A DNA stretch of 64,000 bases from Lactobacillus colini (lineage in GTDB: Bacteria; Bacillota; Bacilli; Lactobacillales; Lactobacillaceae), in assembly GCF_017874575.1 (NCBI RefSeq), contig NZ_JAGGLU010000001.1, forward strand, positions 1 through 64,000, written 5' to 3'. Numbering within the stretch: position 1 is the first letter of the stretch; each line of letters starts with the position of its first letter. A program made the translations under genes and the position numbers. The notes below the pieces were generated by a model that ran no database searches, was not told the origin of the DNA, and was given only the letters and a program-made list of their open reading frames with translations. Of this stretch, positions 28,880 through 36,649 are shown piece by piece.

Positions 28880-29001
28880 TTAACTTTTCGCTTTTATAAT
28901 AGTTATTTTTTTCACAAATATATAGTGTTTAAAATGTACGCCACATGAACCTTTAGTTACTGTTAATTTATTGAAAATAGGCTTAGAACATATTTGAAGC
29001 G

Positions 29002-29015
29002 TATAAGCGCTTACA
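29002..29015 (+). promoter_or_regulatory. LacI/CcpA-type operator upstream of the sugar-acid dehydratase gene
   Basis: TATAAGCGCTTACA has a perfect central dyad TAAGCGCTTA. It sits 30 nt before the start codon at 29046. Confidence 0.65.
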
Positions 29016-29045
29016 AGATAGCTGTAAATAATGTTGGAGGCTTAT

Positions 29046-30266
29046 ATGAAAATTACAAGTATAGACGTCATGAAGGTCCCTAGTCCTGACGTTAGCTTTG
29101 ATGGTAATGGATCAGGCTCAAAGGAAGAATGGGCACCAATAGTGGTGAGAATTAACACAGATAAAGGAATTTCAGGCTTCGGTGAAGCTGGCTTGGCTTA
29201 TGGTAAGGGCTGGCGTGCAGGCTTTGGTATGGTGCAAGACTTTGCACATACTATTATTGGCGAAGATCCGATGAAAATTGAAAAGATCTGGGATAAACTA
29301 CAAAGAACAACCTATTGGGGAATTGCTGGTGGAGTAATTCCTAATGCTGCCATCAGCGCAATTGATATTGCACTCTGGGATATTAAGGGTAAGTATTTTA
29401 ATGCACCGGTATATCAATTATTGGGCGGCAAGACTAATGATAATTTACGTTCATATGCTAGTCAGCTTCAATATAATTGGGGTGAAGAGCCAGATCCGGA
29501 TAAGTTGAAGTTATCAACACCGCAAGATTATGCGGAAGTTGCTCGCAAGGTAAAGGATGAAGGATATGATTGCTTAAAGTTTGATCCGATTATGTGGGCG
29601 ACAGATCCTAATATGACTTGGAAGACTAAAGGACCCGTTAATGAAAGTGTCATTAGGGTAGCTTATGACAGGATTAAGGCCATTAGGGATGCAGTAGGTC
29701 CAGATTTTGACATAATTTTGGATATGCATGCTAATTCAGACACTACTTCTGCGATAAAGATGGCTAAGGCATTTGAACCATTAGATATTTTGTACTATGA
29801 AGAACCGGTTGATCCAATGAACTCAGACTTTTACAAGATAGTTCATCAAGAAGTGCCAATGCCAGTTGCAGGTGGAGAGAGGACCTTTACTCGCTGGGGA
29901 TTTAGACAGATGTTTGAAGATCGTTCTTTAGATATTGTCCAACCTGACTTAACCTTGGCTGGTGGTATCACTGAAACTAAGAAGATCTGTGATATGGCAT
30001 ATACTTATGACATTAATGCCCAAGTGCATGTTTGTGGATCACCGATTGCTATTGCTGCGGCACTGCAAGTTGAAGCTGTAATTCCGAACTTCTTCATTCA
30101 TGAAGTATATCAACGTGCCCAATACAAGAAGGATAGAGCTGCAGCTGTATATGATGACTTAATTCCGGTTAACGGTAAGGTGCATGTCCCTGATCGTCCG
30201 GGCATTGGTCAGGAATTGAAGCCAGAAGTTATTAAGCAATGCAAGATTGCAACGGTTACTGATTAA
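29046..30266 (+). CDS. Enolase-superfamily sugar-acid dehydratase (galactonate-dehydratase-like)
   Basis: A 406-residue member of the mandelate-racemase subgroup. The capping domain is followed by a barrel with D226-x-H228 (ILDMHAN; acid and first metal ligand), E252/E253 (YYEEPVD), E278 (AGGERTF) and H328 (AQVHVCGSP), the set used by acid-sugar dehydratases. The stretch AGGERTFTR..LDIVQPDLTLAGGITE closely resembles E. coli galactonate dehydratase. It should remove water from an aldonate or aldarate to give a 2-keto-3-deoxy acid. The start is ATG 29046, 5 nt after GGAGG. It is followed by the lactonase gene. The exact sugar acid is not settled. Confidence 0.82.
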   Translation: MKITSIDVMKVPSPDVSFDGNGSGSKEEWAPIVVRINTDKGISGFGEAGLAYGKGWRAGFGMVQDFAHTIIGEDPMKIEKIWDKLQRTTYWGIAGGVIPNAAISAIDIALWDIKGKYFNAPVYQLLGGKTNDNLRSYASQLQYNWGEEPDPDKLKLSTPQDYAEVARKVKDEGYDCLKFDPIMWATDPNMTWKTKGPVNESVIRVAYDRIKAIRDAVGPDFDIILDMHANSDTTSAIKMAKAFEPLDILYYEEPVDPMNSDFYKIVHQEVPMPVAGGERTFTRWGFRQMFEDRSLDIVQPDLTLAGGITETKKICDMAYTYDINAQVHVCGSPIAIAAALQVEAVIPNFFIHEVYQRAQYKKDRAAAVYDDLIPVNGKVHVPDRPGIGQELKPEVIKQCKIATVTD

Positions 30267-30288
30267 ATTTATAGGGAGGTTTATTATA

Positions 30289-31437
30289 ATGATTGATAAA
30301 TTTTTATTAGGTGGTTACACTGCTGATAGCTATACTCAAGGAAATCCAAATAAGTCAGAGGGTATCTATCAAGCAACTTTAGATACTGAAAAAGGCAAAA
30401 TTACCAGCATTGATCTAGTTACCAAAGCGGAAAATCCTGCCTTCTTCAATTATTCAATTAAAGATCATAAGCTAGCTGCAGTAGTTACTAAAGATGACAA
30501 AACAGGTGGTGTAGCGATCTTTGATATTGATCCTAAGACTGGTAAGGGTAAGTTAATATCTGAGTCTATGCTTGATCAATCTTCTAAGGGCTCTTATGAA
30601 GCTTATAATTACTTTGATAAGTTATTTTATTGGAATGAACTAAAGTATACAGTTCCATCATATGTATACTTAGATGATAAGCGTAAGATGGTATTTGCTG
30701 CGAACTATAATACTAATGCAATCTTGACTTGGAAGCTTGATGATAACTATCAATTTATTGATTCACATCGTTATCCAATTGAAGGCAGAGGACCTAAGGC
30801 TGTTCAAGATGCTGCCCATATTCACTATACTCGATTGCTTCCTGATGGACGTTTAATTGTGTGTTCTTTAGGACATGATAGATTATTTGTCTATGATGTA
30901 AATGATGACGCCAGTCTTACATTAGTTGAAGATTATGAAGTAGAAGCAGGATTTGGACCACGTCAATTGGCATTTAACGAGAATACTAATAATTATATTT
31001 ATGTATTGTGTGAAGTTGGTAGCAAGACTGCGGTAGTACATTATGATCCGAAGACAGGGCATTTAGATAGAGTAGCTAATTATTCTAACATTCCTGAAGG
31101 TTATGCTGGGCATAATCAATCAGCAGGTATTCGTGTTTCGGCAGATGGAAAATTTGTCTATTCTTCAAACCGTGGCCATGACTCTCTCGCTGTATATAGG
31201 GTAATAGATAATGGTCGCCATCTTGAAAAAATCCAAACTATCAAAACTGAGGGAATGTCACCACGTGACTTTGACCTAAGTAAGAATGGTGATTATCTTC
31301 TTTGTGCTAATCAAATGACGCATGATTTAATTTTATTTAAGCGAGATACTGAAACAGGTTACTTATCAGTAGCCCAAACAGGTATTAAGCATGATGCTTG
31401 TGTACGTGTTCTTGAAGCAACTGATTTCTTAAAGTAA
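30289..31437 (+). CDS. Seven-bladed beta-propeller lactonase family protein
   Basis: A 382-residue cytosolic protein of the 6-phosphogluconolactonase/muconate-cyclase-like propeller family (Pgl/YkgB type). It opens FLLGGYTADSYTQG..SEGIYQATLD, with blade motifs such as FGPRQLAFN, AGIRVSADGKFVYSSNRGHDSLAVY and MSPRDFDLSKNGDYLLCANQ. The start is ATG 30289 after GGGAGG (30272-30277). It lies 22 nt after the dehydratase gene, so it probably opens the sugar-acid lactone that forms the dehydratase substrate (inference). A terminator follows. Confidence 0.85.
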   Translation: MIDKFLLGGYTADSYTQGNPNKSEGIYQATLDTEKGKITSIDLVTKAENPAFFNYSIKDHKLAAVVTKDDKTGGVAIFDIDPKTGKGKLISESMLDQSSKGSYEAYNYFDKLFYWNELKYTVPSYVYLDDKRKMVFAANYNTNAILTWKLDDNYQFIDSHRYPIEGRGPKAVQDAAHIHYTRLLPDGRLIVCSLGHDRLFVYDVNDDASLTLVEDYEVEAGFGPRQLAFNENTNNYIYVLCEVGSKTAVVHYDPKTGHLDRVANYSNIPEGYAGHNQSAGIRVSADGKFVYSSNRGHDSLAVYRVIDNGRHLEKIQTIKTEGMSPRDFDLSKNGDYLLCANQMTHDLILFKRDTETGYLSVAQTGIKHDACVRVLEATDFLK

Positions 31438-31445
31438 TCAAAGAA

Positions 31446-31502
31446 TAAAAAGCATTAAGCTTTCAGAAGTTGTAGTGAATACTGAAGCTTAATGCTTTTT
31501 TA
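31446..31502. terminator. Bidirectional terminator, lactonase / LysR regulator
   Basis: AAAAAGCATTAAGCTTCAG-type arms (31447-31464 and about 31483-31500) pair. The stop codon of the convergent regulator gene lies inside the stem. Confidence 0.9.
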
Positions 31503-32397
31503 TGCTCTCAATGTGTTGGATTAACTTTTTTAAGACAGGATTAGAGTTATGAGGATTATACCAAATAGCAGATGAATAATACTTATTGCAATCATCACTA
31601 ATAGGTAAGAAATTAATCATTGGATTCTGGATCTCGTTTTCATCTTTTAAAACACTTGGGAATAACCCTATACCTTGATTTAATGCTACCATGAGATTTC
31701 TTTGCTCAAGAGTAGATACTGGATGCATTTGATTAGCTGATAGTAACCCAGAAAACTTAGCTGAAAAAGTCTGCTTAAGAAAACTTGATCCAAATGGTGA
31801 ATAATATAATAGCTTGTAATCCTTAATCTGAGACAAGCTGATAGATTCTTGCTTACTTAAAGGATTGATTTTACTAATCCCTATATAAAGCTCACCTACG
31901 TAAAGGTCTATTTTAGCCAGGGATTCAGTTTGTGGATTATCATTTATATCATAAGATGGAGTAATACAGTAGTCTAAAATCGAATTTTTAACTAGGGACT
32001 TTAGTCTTTGGCCACTTTCTTGTTTTATTTCAAGCTGAATTTGTGGATTTTTTTCTAAAAAGTCAACTAAAGTTGTTTGTAAGATTGTTACTTGGCTAGG
32101 AGAAGAAATCCCAACAAACAACTTTTGAATTGTGCTATTTTCCTTTAATTTGAGTTGAGTTACTGCATTGTTGTACGTATTGATAATATCTTGGGCTGTA
32201 ACTGCGAAACTTTTTCCAGCACTTGTAATATCAGTTCGATTATTTTTTCTGTCAAAAAGCTTGACGCCAAGCTCGGATTCCATTTGATTGATTTGCTTAG
32301 AAACTGCACGAGGTGATAAAAATAATTTTTCTGCAGCAGCTCTAAAGCTACCGTATTTAACAATAGTAAGAAAAGTTTTTAATTTATCGATATCCAT
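31489..32397 (-). CDS. LysR-family regulator, divergent to gudD
   Basis: A 302-residue LysR-type regulator. The N-terminal winged helix (MDIDKLKTFLTIVKYGSFRAAAEKLFLSPRAVSKQINQME) is followed by a periplasmic-binding-like effector domain. The start is ATG 32397, with AGGAAGTG upstream; a longer in-frame start at 32457 would run through the regulatory region. It is divergent from gudD and probably controls it in response to an acid such as glucarate (inference from position). Confidence 0.88.
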   Translation of the reverse strand: MDIDKLKTFLTIVKYGSFRAAAEKLFLSPRAVSKQINQMESELGVKLFDRKNNRTDITSAGKSFAVTAQDIINTYNNAVTQLKLKENSTIQKLFVGISSPSQVTILQTTLVDFLEKNPQIQLEIKQESGQRLKSLVKNSILDYCITPSYDINDNPQTESLAKIDLYVGELYIGISKINPLSKQESISLSQIKDYKLLYYSPFGSSFLKQTFSAKFSGLLSANQMHPVSTLEQRNLMVALNQGIGLFPSVLKDENEIQNPMINFLPISDDCNKYYSSAIWYNPHNSNPVLKKLIQHIESIKKH

Positions 32398-32477
32398 TTT
32401 GATTTTACACTTCCTGAGTTGGTATTTTATTTTAGAATACAGCAACATATAGTTCATGTCATGTATTATCTGGTATC

Positions 32478-32493
32478 TGTGAATATATTCACA
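32478..32493 (+). promoter_or_regulatory. CRP/FNR-type palindrome at the gudD -35
   Basis: TGTGAATATATTCACA is a perfect 16-bp palindrome fitting TGTGA-N6-TCACA. Its first six bases sit exactly 17 bp upstream of the gudD -10, where the -35 should be. Confidence 0.7.
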
Positions 32494-32500
32494 TTATCCT

Positions 32501-32519
32501 TATAATGAAAGCGGTTAAT
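32501..32519 (+). promoter_or_regulatory. gudD -10 box with overlapping LacI/CcpA-type operator
   Basis: TATAAT (32501-32506) runs directly into TGAAAGCGGTTAAT (32506-32519). The same block TATAATGAAAGCGGTTAA recurs upstream of the flavoprotein gene at 40443. Confidence 0.7.
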
Positions 32520-32540
32520 ATGAAAAGAGAGGTAAACTAT

Positions 32541-33869
32541 ATGTCAATTCCAAAAATTGAAAAGATGGAAGTATATCCAGTAGCAGGTTACGATAGTATG
32601 TTGCTTAATCTATCAGGAGCACACGGTCCATTCTTCACAAGAAATGTAACTATTATGTGGACTGACGAAGGAAAGATGGGGGTCAGTGAAGTTCCTGGCG
32701 GTCCAAAGATTACTAAGATTATTGAGGAATCAAAAGAATTTATTATTGGTTCATCTATTGGTGAATTCAAGAATGTCTTAAAGAAGATTCGTGAGAAGTT
32801 TGCCGGTATTGATAAAGGAGGACGCGGCAATCAAACTTATGATGAGCGTACTCTAGTTCATGCAGTAACTGCTGTCGAAACTTGTTACTTAGACCTTTTA
32901 GGTAAGCACCTGCATGTTCCAGTGGCTGCTTTACTTGGTGATGGACAACAACGTGAAAAGGTTGGCGTCTTAGGATACTTGTTCTATGTTGGTGATTCTT
33001 CTAAGACCGACTTACCTTATATTACTAATGATGATAATTCTGATGACTGGGGCAAGACTCGTAGAAAGCCACATATGACACCAGAATCCATTGTTGAAGA
33101 AGCTCAAGCAGCCTATGAAAGATACGGCTTTAAGACATTTAAGTTAAAGGGTGGCGTCTTTGACGGTGAAGAAGAAGTTAAAGCTATTAAGGCACTACAT
33201 GAAGCCTTTCCTGATGCACGTTTAGACCTAGATCCTAATGGTGGCTGGTCATTAAAGCAAGCTCTGCACTATGCAGAAGAGATGAAAGATGATTTGTTCT
33301 ACATTGAGGATCCATGTGGCGCTGAAGATGGATTCTCAGGAAGAGAAGTATTAGCTGAATTCTCTAGAATAACCCATATGCCGGTAGCCACTAATATGGT
33401 TGATACTGATTGGCGTCAAATGAATCATGCTTTGCAGCTTAATTCAATTTCAATTCCACTAGCAGATCCTCACTTCTGGACTATGGAAGGAGCTACACGG
33501 GTTGCACAACTTTGCAATGAGTTTAACCTTAATTGGGGTGTTCACTCAAATAATCACTTTGATATTTCACTTGCAATGGTTGCTAATACTGCTGCAGCTG
33601 CACCGGGTAAGATCTATGATGTTGATACTCACTGGATTTGGCAAGATGGTCAATACTTAACTAAGAATCCATACAAGATTGAAAATGGTGAATTAACTGT
33701 ACCTAAGACTAATGAAGGTTTAGGTGTTGAAGTGGATCTTGATGCAGTTAAGAAGGCTAATAAGTTATACATTGATAATAATTGTGGCGCACGTGATGAT
33801 GCTAAGGGGATGCAATATTATATTCCTGGTTGGAAATTTGATCCTAAGCGTCCCGCAATGGTGAGATAG
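32541..33869 (+). CDS. gudD: Glucarate dehydratase
   Basis: A 442-residue enolase-superfamily enzyme. It converts D-glucarate (and L-idarate) to 5-keto-4-deoxyglucarate. The active-site set matches E. coli GudD with a constant offset of four residues: K201/K203 (KLKGG), D231 (LDPNG), the [14 protein letters not shown] loop and H335 (GVHSNNHFD). The motifs [11 protein letters not shown] and [13 protein letters not shown] are also diagnostic. The start is ATG 32541 after AGAGAGG (32526-32532). It is monocistronic with its own terminator. No keto-deoxyglucarate aldolase or dehydratase is encoded nearby. Confidence 0.95.
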   Translation: MSIPKIEKMEVYPVAGYDSMLLNLSGAHGPFFTRNVTIMWTDEGKMGVSEVPGGPKITKIIEESKEFIIGSSIGEFKNVLKKIREKFAGIDKGGRGNQTYDERTLVHAVTAVETCYLDLLGKHLHVPVAALLGDGQQREKVGVLGYLFYVGDSSKTDLPYITNDDNSDDWGKTRRKPHMTPESIVEEAQAAYERYGFKTFKLKGGVFDGEEEVKAIKALHEAFPDARLDLDPNGGWSLKQALHYAEEMKDDLFYIEDPCGAEDGFSGREVLAEFSRITHMPVATNMVDTDWRQMNHALQLNSISIPLADPHFWTMEGATRVAQLCNEFNLNWGVHSNNHFDISLAMVANTAAAAPGKIYDVDTHWIWQDGQYLTKNPYKIENGELTVPKTNEGLGVEVDLDAVKKANKLYIDNNCGARDDAKGMQYYIPGWKFDPKRPAMVR

Positions 33870-33892
33870 TTTTGAAATATAATACTTAAAGA

Positions 33893-33942
33893 TAAATACC
33901 ATATTGAATTTGATGATGATTCAATATGGTATTTGTTTTTAT
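33893..33942 (+). terminator. Terminator of gudD
   Basis: AAATACCATATTGAA pairs with TTCAATATGGTATTT (33920-33934), followed by GTTTTT. Confidence 0.88.
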
Positions 33943-33952
33943 ATATAAAAAA

Positions 33953-34117
33953 TTATTTCATTAAAAAATCCATTGTTAGCTTATTTACTTGGTCTCTAGC
34001 TTGATCCATGTTGTGGTTACCATTTTCAAGAATATGATATTCACTATTAGATAAAGCTGCATAGTAGTGTCGGGATGCATAGTTATTAACTACTTCATCA
34101 TGTGATCCACAAGGTGT
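33953..34117 (-). pseudogene. 3' remnant of a second feruloyl-esterase-like gene
   Basis: The minus strand reads about 52 residues ending at a TAA at 33953-33955. They align with the C-terminus of the intact esterase at 36650-37402: SHDEVVNNYASRHYYAALSN against ENDQVVNNYASRHYQAIFDN, then SEYHILENGNHNMDQARDQV and a FLMK end against FLTK. The serine-nucleophile half is gone, and the catalytic His region has changed from SDHGLH to GNHNMD. Beyond about 34117 the sequence becomes AT-rich without homology. In this 360-base gap nothing else is coding. Confidence 0.8.
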
Positions 34118-34229
34118 AATTTATAGCTTTCAAGTTTCAGATATATTATAATTTTTTAATATATCAAAATTAATAATAATTAACAGAAAAACAAATGTAA
34201 TATTAAAAATTAAATAGGATGTGAGTTAT

Positions 34230-35417
34230 ATGGAAAAAAAGTATTTATTTAGAATATCCGTTATATTTCTTATACTTACTGGTTACTTTACTTTATTTAG
34301 ATCAACTATGTCTGGTGTTTTTACTATCTTTTATTCAACTTCTGGAATTTCTGATGCACAGATTGGTTCAATAAAGTCTTTTCAAAATATTGGAATAATG
34401 TTAGGAATGTTACCTGCAGGGTATATATCAGATAAATTTGGTAGACTTAAGGTTCTAACACTTTCATCCTGTATTATTAGTTTCAGTTTTTTATTATTAG
34501 TGTTGTTCAGAAGTTATTTATCATTTTCATGTGCTGAATTTATTTATGGAATAGGATTAGCACTTAATTCAGGGACATTGTTAGCATATATCACTGAATT
34601 GCAAGAAGAATATAGTATAGAACCTGATAAAAAGTTAATGGGTATGCAAGTAATAGTTTTAAATATTACAGTTTTAGTAGGAGGAAATATTGGTACGTGG
34701 CTTTTTGATGTAAATCATTCGCTACCAATATGGTTTTCTACAATAGGATTATTTCTATATCCTATTGGTATGTATTCACTTATTAAATATATGAATTTTT
34801 CAGATAATAAATCTAAAACATATGCAAAAAAGGTTAATGAGTATAGTTTCATTAAGTTACTATCTTTTATTAAAAACCGTAAGTTTTGGATATTGCTGCT
34901 ATTAAACATAGGATATGATTGTGGCACACAATTTGTTTTAATATATTGGTCAATTATATATGTAAAAAATTTACACTTTAATTTAACTGTAGTATATACT
35001 CTGTTTATGTGTGCATTTATTCTGGGTACAATTATTTTTAGTAAAATCATTATAAATACATCACTAAAAAGGTTACTTTTAGTTAATACATTATGTATAA
35101 TGGTAGCGCTTATTTTAAGCGGAATGTTAACTGATAAATATATTTTATTAATACTGTTTTTAATAATAGAGTTAATAATGGGTATAATGTCAGGGCAAAT
35201 TTCTGCCACAAGCAATTTAGCTATATATGGAGAAAATAATAAATCTATAATGTTGTCTGTTGTGTCGTTTGTTGCCGAAATTTTAGTAAGTATATCTCTA
35301 TTCATTAATGATTTATTAGTTAAGATTAGTAATAATGTCAATATATTGTTTTGGGTTTCTGCTTGTTACTTTATAATATTGTTGTTTGTGGTTCCTTTGG
35401 TACATTACAATGATTAA
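34230..35417 (+). CDS. MFS transporter, strongly AT-rich
   Basis: A 395-residue major facilitator with 12 predicted membrane segments and the loop 2-3 motif GYISDKFGRLKVL (GxxxDrxGR). The start is ATG 34230, 9 nt after AGGA; the GTG at 34221 overlaps the ribosome site. Codon use is rich in ATA and TTA and the gene is visibly more AT-rich than its neighbours, which suggests recent acquisition. It is flanked by an esterase remnant and a broken toxin-antitoxin pair. No substrate can be assigned. Confidence 0.8.
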   Translation: MEKKYLFRISVIFLILTGYFTLFRSTMSGVFTIFYSTSGISDAQIGSIKSFQNIGIMLGMLPAGYISDKFGRLKVLTLSSCIISFSFLLLVLFRSYLSFSCAEFIYGIGLALNSGTLLAYITELQEEYSIEPDKKLMGMQVIVLNITVLVGGNIGTWLFDVNHSLPIWFSTIGLFLYPIGMYSLIKYMNFSDNKSKTYAKKVNEYSFIKLLSFIKNRKFWILLLLNIGYDCGTQFVLIYWSIIYVKNLHFNLTVVYTLFMCAFILGTIIFSKIIINTSLKRLLLVNTLCIMVALILSGMLTDKYILLILFLIIELIMGIMSGQISATSNLAIYGENNKSIMLSVVSFVAEILVSISLFINDLLVKISNNVNILFWVSACYFIILLFVVPLVHYND

Positions 35418-35527
35418 AGTATTTATTATCAATAAAAATAAATTAAAAGCAGAAAATGTTACGAGTATAATTATATTAAATAGATTTGTAAATAACTTTC
35501 TAAAAGATCTATTTAGAAAATATTCAA

Positions 35528-35686
35528 ATGAGCCATTTATGCAAAAACGCTAATTTTCATTTAAATGAGAAGACAAAAAAGGCACTGATTAGAGCTTATG
35601 TTGAAGAGAAAGAGATTATTCCAAATACTGCGCGAAAGTTTACTGATACAGAGGAATTGATGAAGGATTTATTTAGTGATGAATGA
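35528..35686 (+). pseudogene. Shortened RelB/DinJ-like antitoxin
   Basis: A 52-residue frame (MSHLCKNANFHLNEKTKKAL, then IIPNTARKF and TDTEELMKDLFSDE). The ANFxLNEKTK start and the TDTEELMKDLF end are typical of DinJ/RelB antitoxins, but these are usually 80-95 residues. The central part of the ribbon-helix-helix domain appears to be deleted. It overlaps the toxin start by 8 nt, as in intact pairs. Confidence 0.55.
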
Positions 35687-35882
35687 TAAGTATGAAATTC
35701 ACTACGATCCTGAGTTTAAAGAAGATATTAAGAGATGGAAAAAAGATAGACCCGATCTAAAAATAGAACTTAAAGCAATAGTTCAATTCATTCTTGAGTA
35801 TGGATTCATTCCTGATGATTATAATCCTCATCCTTTGACAGATCCAGATTTACCTTATTATGGGTATAATGATTTATTTTAA
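35679..35882 (+). pseudogene. Truncated RelE/YafQ-type toxin
   Basis: A 67-residue frame, MNDKYEIHYDPEFKEDIKRW to PDLPYYGYNDLF. The N-terminal two thirds look like a type II mRNA-interferase toxin of the RelE/ParE fold, but these usually run about 90-115 residues and have their catalytic strands at the C-terminus, which is missing here. Probably inactive. It lies directly after the shortened antitoxin. Confidence 0.6.
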
Positions 35883-35885
35883 GTC

Positions 35886-35925
35886 AATAAAACTGCTGAT
35901 ATTATTTGTTTATTAGCAGTTTTAT
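35886..35925 (+). terminator. Terminator after the toxin remnant
   Basis: AAAACTGCTGATA and TTATTAGCAGTTTT arms with a following T-rich end. Confidence 0.7.
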
Positions 35926-35968
35926 CATGAAGTATAATTTTAGTAAAAGCTAATGAGAGAGGAAAAAC

Positions 35969-36529
35969 ATGAATAAGGACTATAACGAATCAGATGAATT
36001 GTTAGATATTGGAGCAGCAGCTTATCGTGAAGGAAATTACCAAAAAGCCCAAGAATATTATGAAAAATCTGCCAATCTGCACAATGCACAAGCAGCTTGT
36101 AACTTAGGCTATATTTATGAATACGGTAGAACTGGTGAAAAAGATACTGAAAAAGCATTCTATTATTATAGTGAAGCTGCTCTTCTTGGGAATGCTAATG
36201 CTTTTTATAAAGTGGGCGATAGTTACCTGTATGGTAATTTTGTTGCTAAAAATGGTAATTTAGCATTTTTGAATTATATGCAAGCAGCAGGATTTGCGGA
36301 AGATAGTGGAACAGATGAAGATATCAAATCAGATATTTATTATCGGATAGCCGTTTGCTACTTTAATGGCATTGGAACTGAAAAAGATAATCTTACAGCA
36401 CTGATGTATATTAATAGGGCTGAGAGCTATGCTTACTTTGATCGCCAAAATAATAAATTTATGTGGAGATCAATCATGAAACGCATTAAAGCTTTGCGTG
36501 AAAAGATTTTGCGCGAAATTGAAGATTAG
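35969..36529 (+). CDS. Sel1/TPR-like repeat protein
   Basis: A 186-residue soluble protein with Sel1-like repeats: AAAYREGNYQKAQEYYEKSA, AACNLGYIYEYGRTGEKDTEKAFYYYSEAA, AFYKVGDSYLYGNF and YRIAVCYFNGIGTEKDNLTALMYINRA. Such alpha-alpha repeats mediate protein contacts. There is no signal peptide or membrane segment. GAGAGAGG lies before ATG 35969. Neighbours give no hint of function. Confidence 0.8.
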   Translation: MNKDYNESDELLDIGAAAYREGNYQKAQEYYEKSANLHNAQAACNLGYIYEYGRTGEKDTEKAFYYYSEAALLGNANAFYKVGDSYLYGNFVAKNGNLAFLNYMQAAGFAEDSGTDEDIKSDIYYRIAVCYFNGIGTEKDNLTALMYINRAESYAYFDRQNNKFMWRSIMKRIKALREKILREIED

Positions 36530-36570
36530 GTATTAGTGTGTGGAGCATTGAGTAAAAATTTAAAGTAATA

Positions 36571-36623
36571 AAAAACTTCTAATAATCGACGTTTATTAAC
36601 GTTGATATATCAGAAGTTTTTTT
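36571..36623. terminator. Bidirectional terminator, Sel1 protein / esterase operon
   Basis: AAAAACTTCT..AGAAGTTTTTTT outer arms with an inner ATCGAC/GTTGAT pairing. It serves both convergent units. Confidence 0.88.
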
Positions 36624-36649
36624 GTTTAAGGCAATTATTAATATTTTGC

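Noticed and set aside
28911-28927. TTCACAAATATATAGTG as a second CRP/FNR-type site
   Set aside because: The half-sites are in the wrong order for TGTGA-N6-TCACA and the dyad is poor, so it is probably AT-rich background.
34715-35341. 208-residue open frame on the minus strand
   Set aside because: It lies wholly inside the MFS gene on the other strand. Its composition is that of a complement shadow, and it has no ribosome site or recognisable family.
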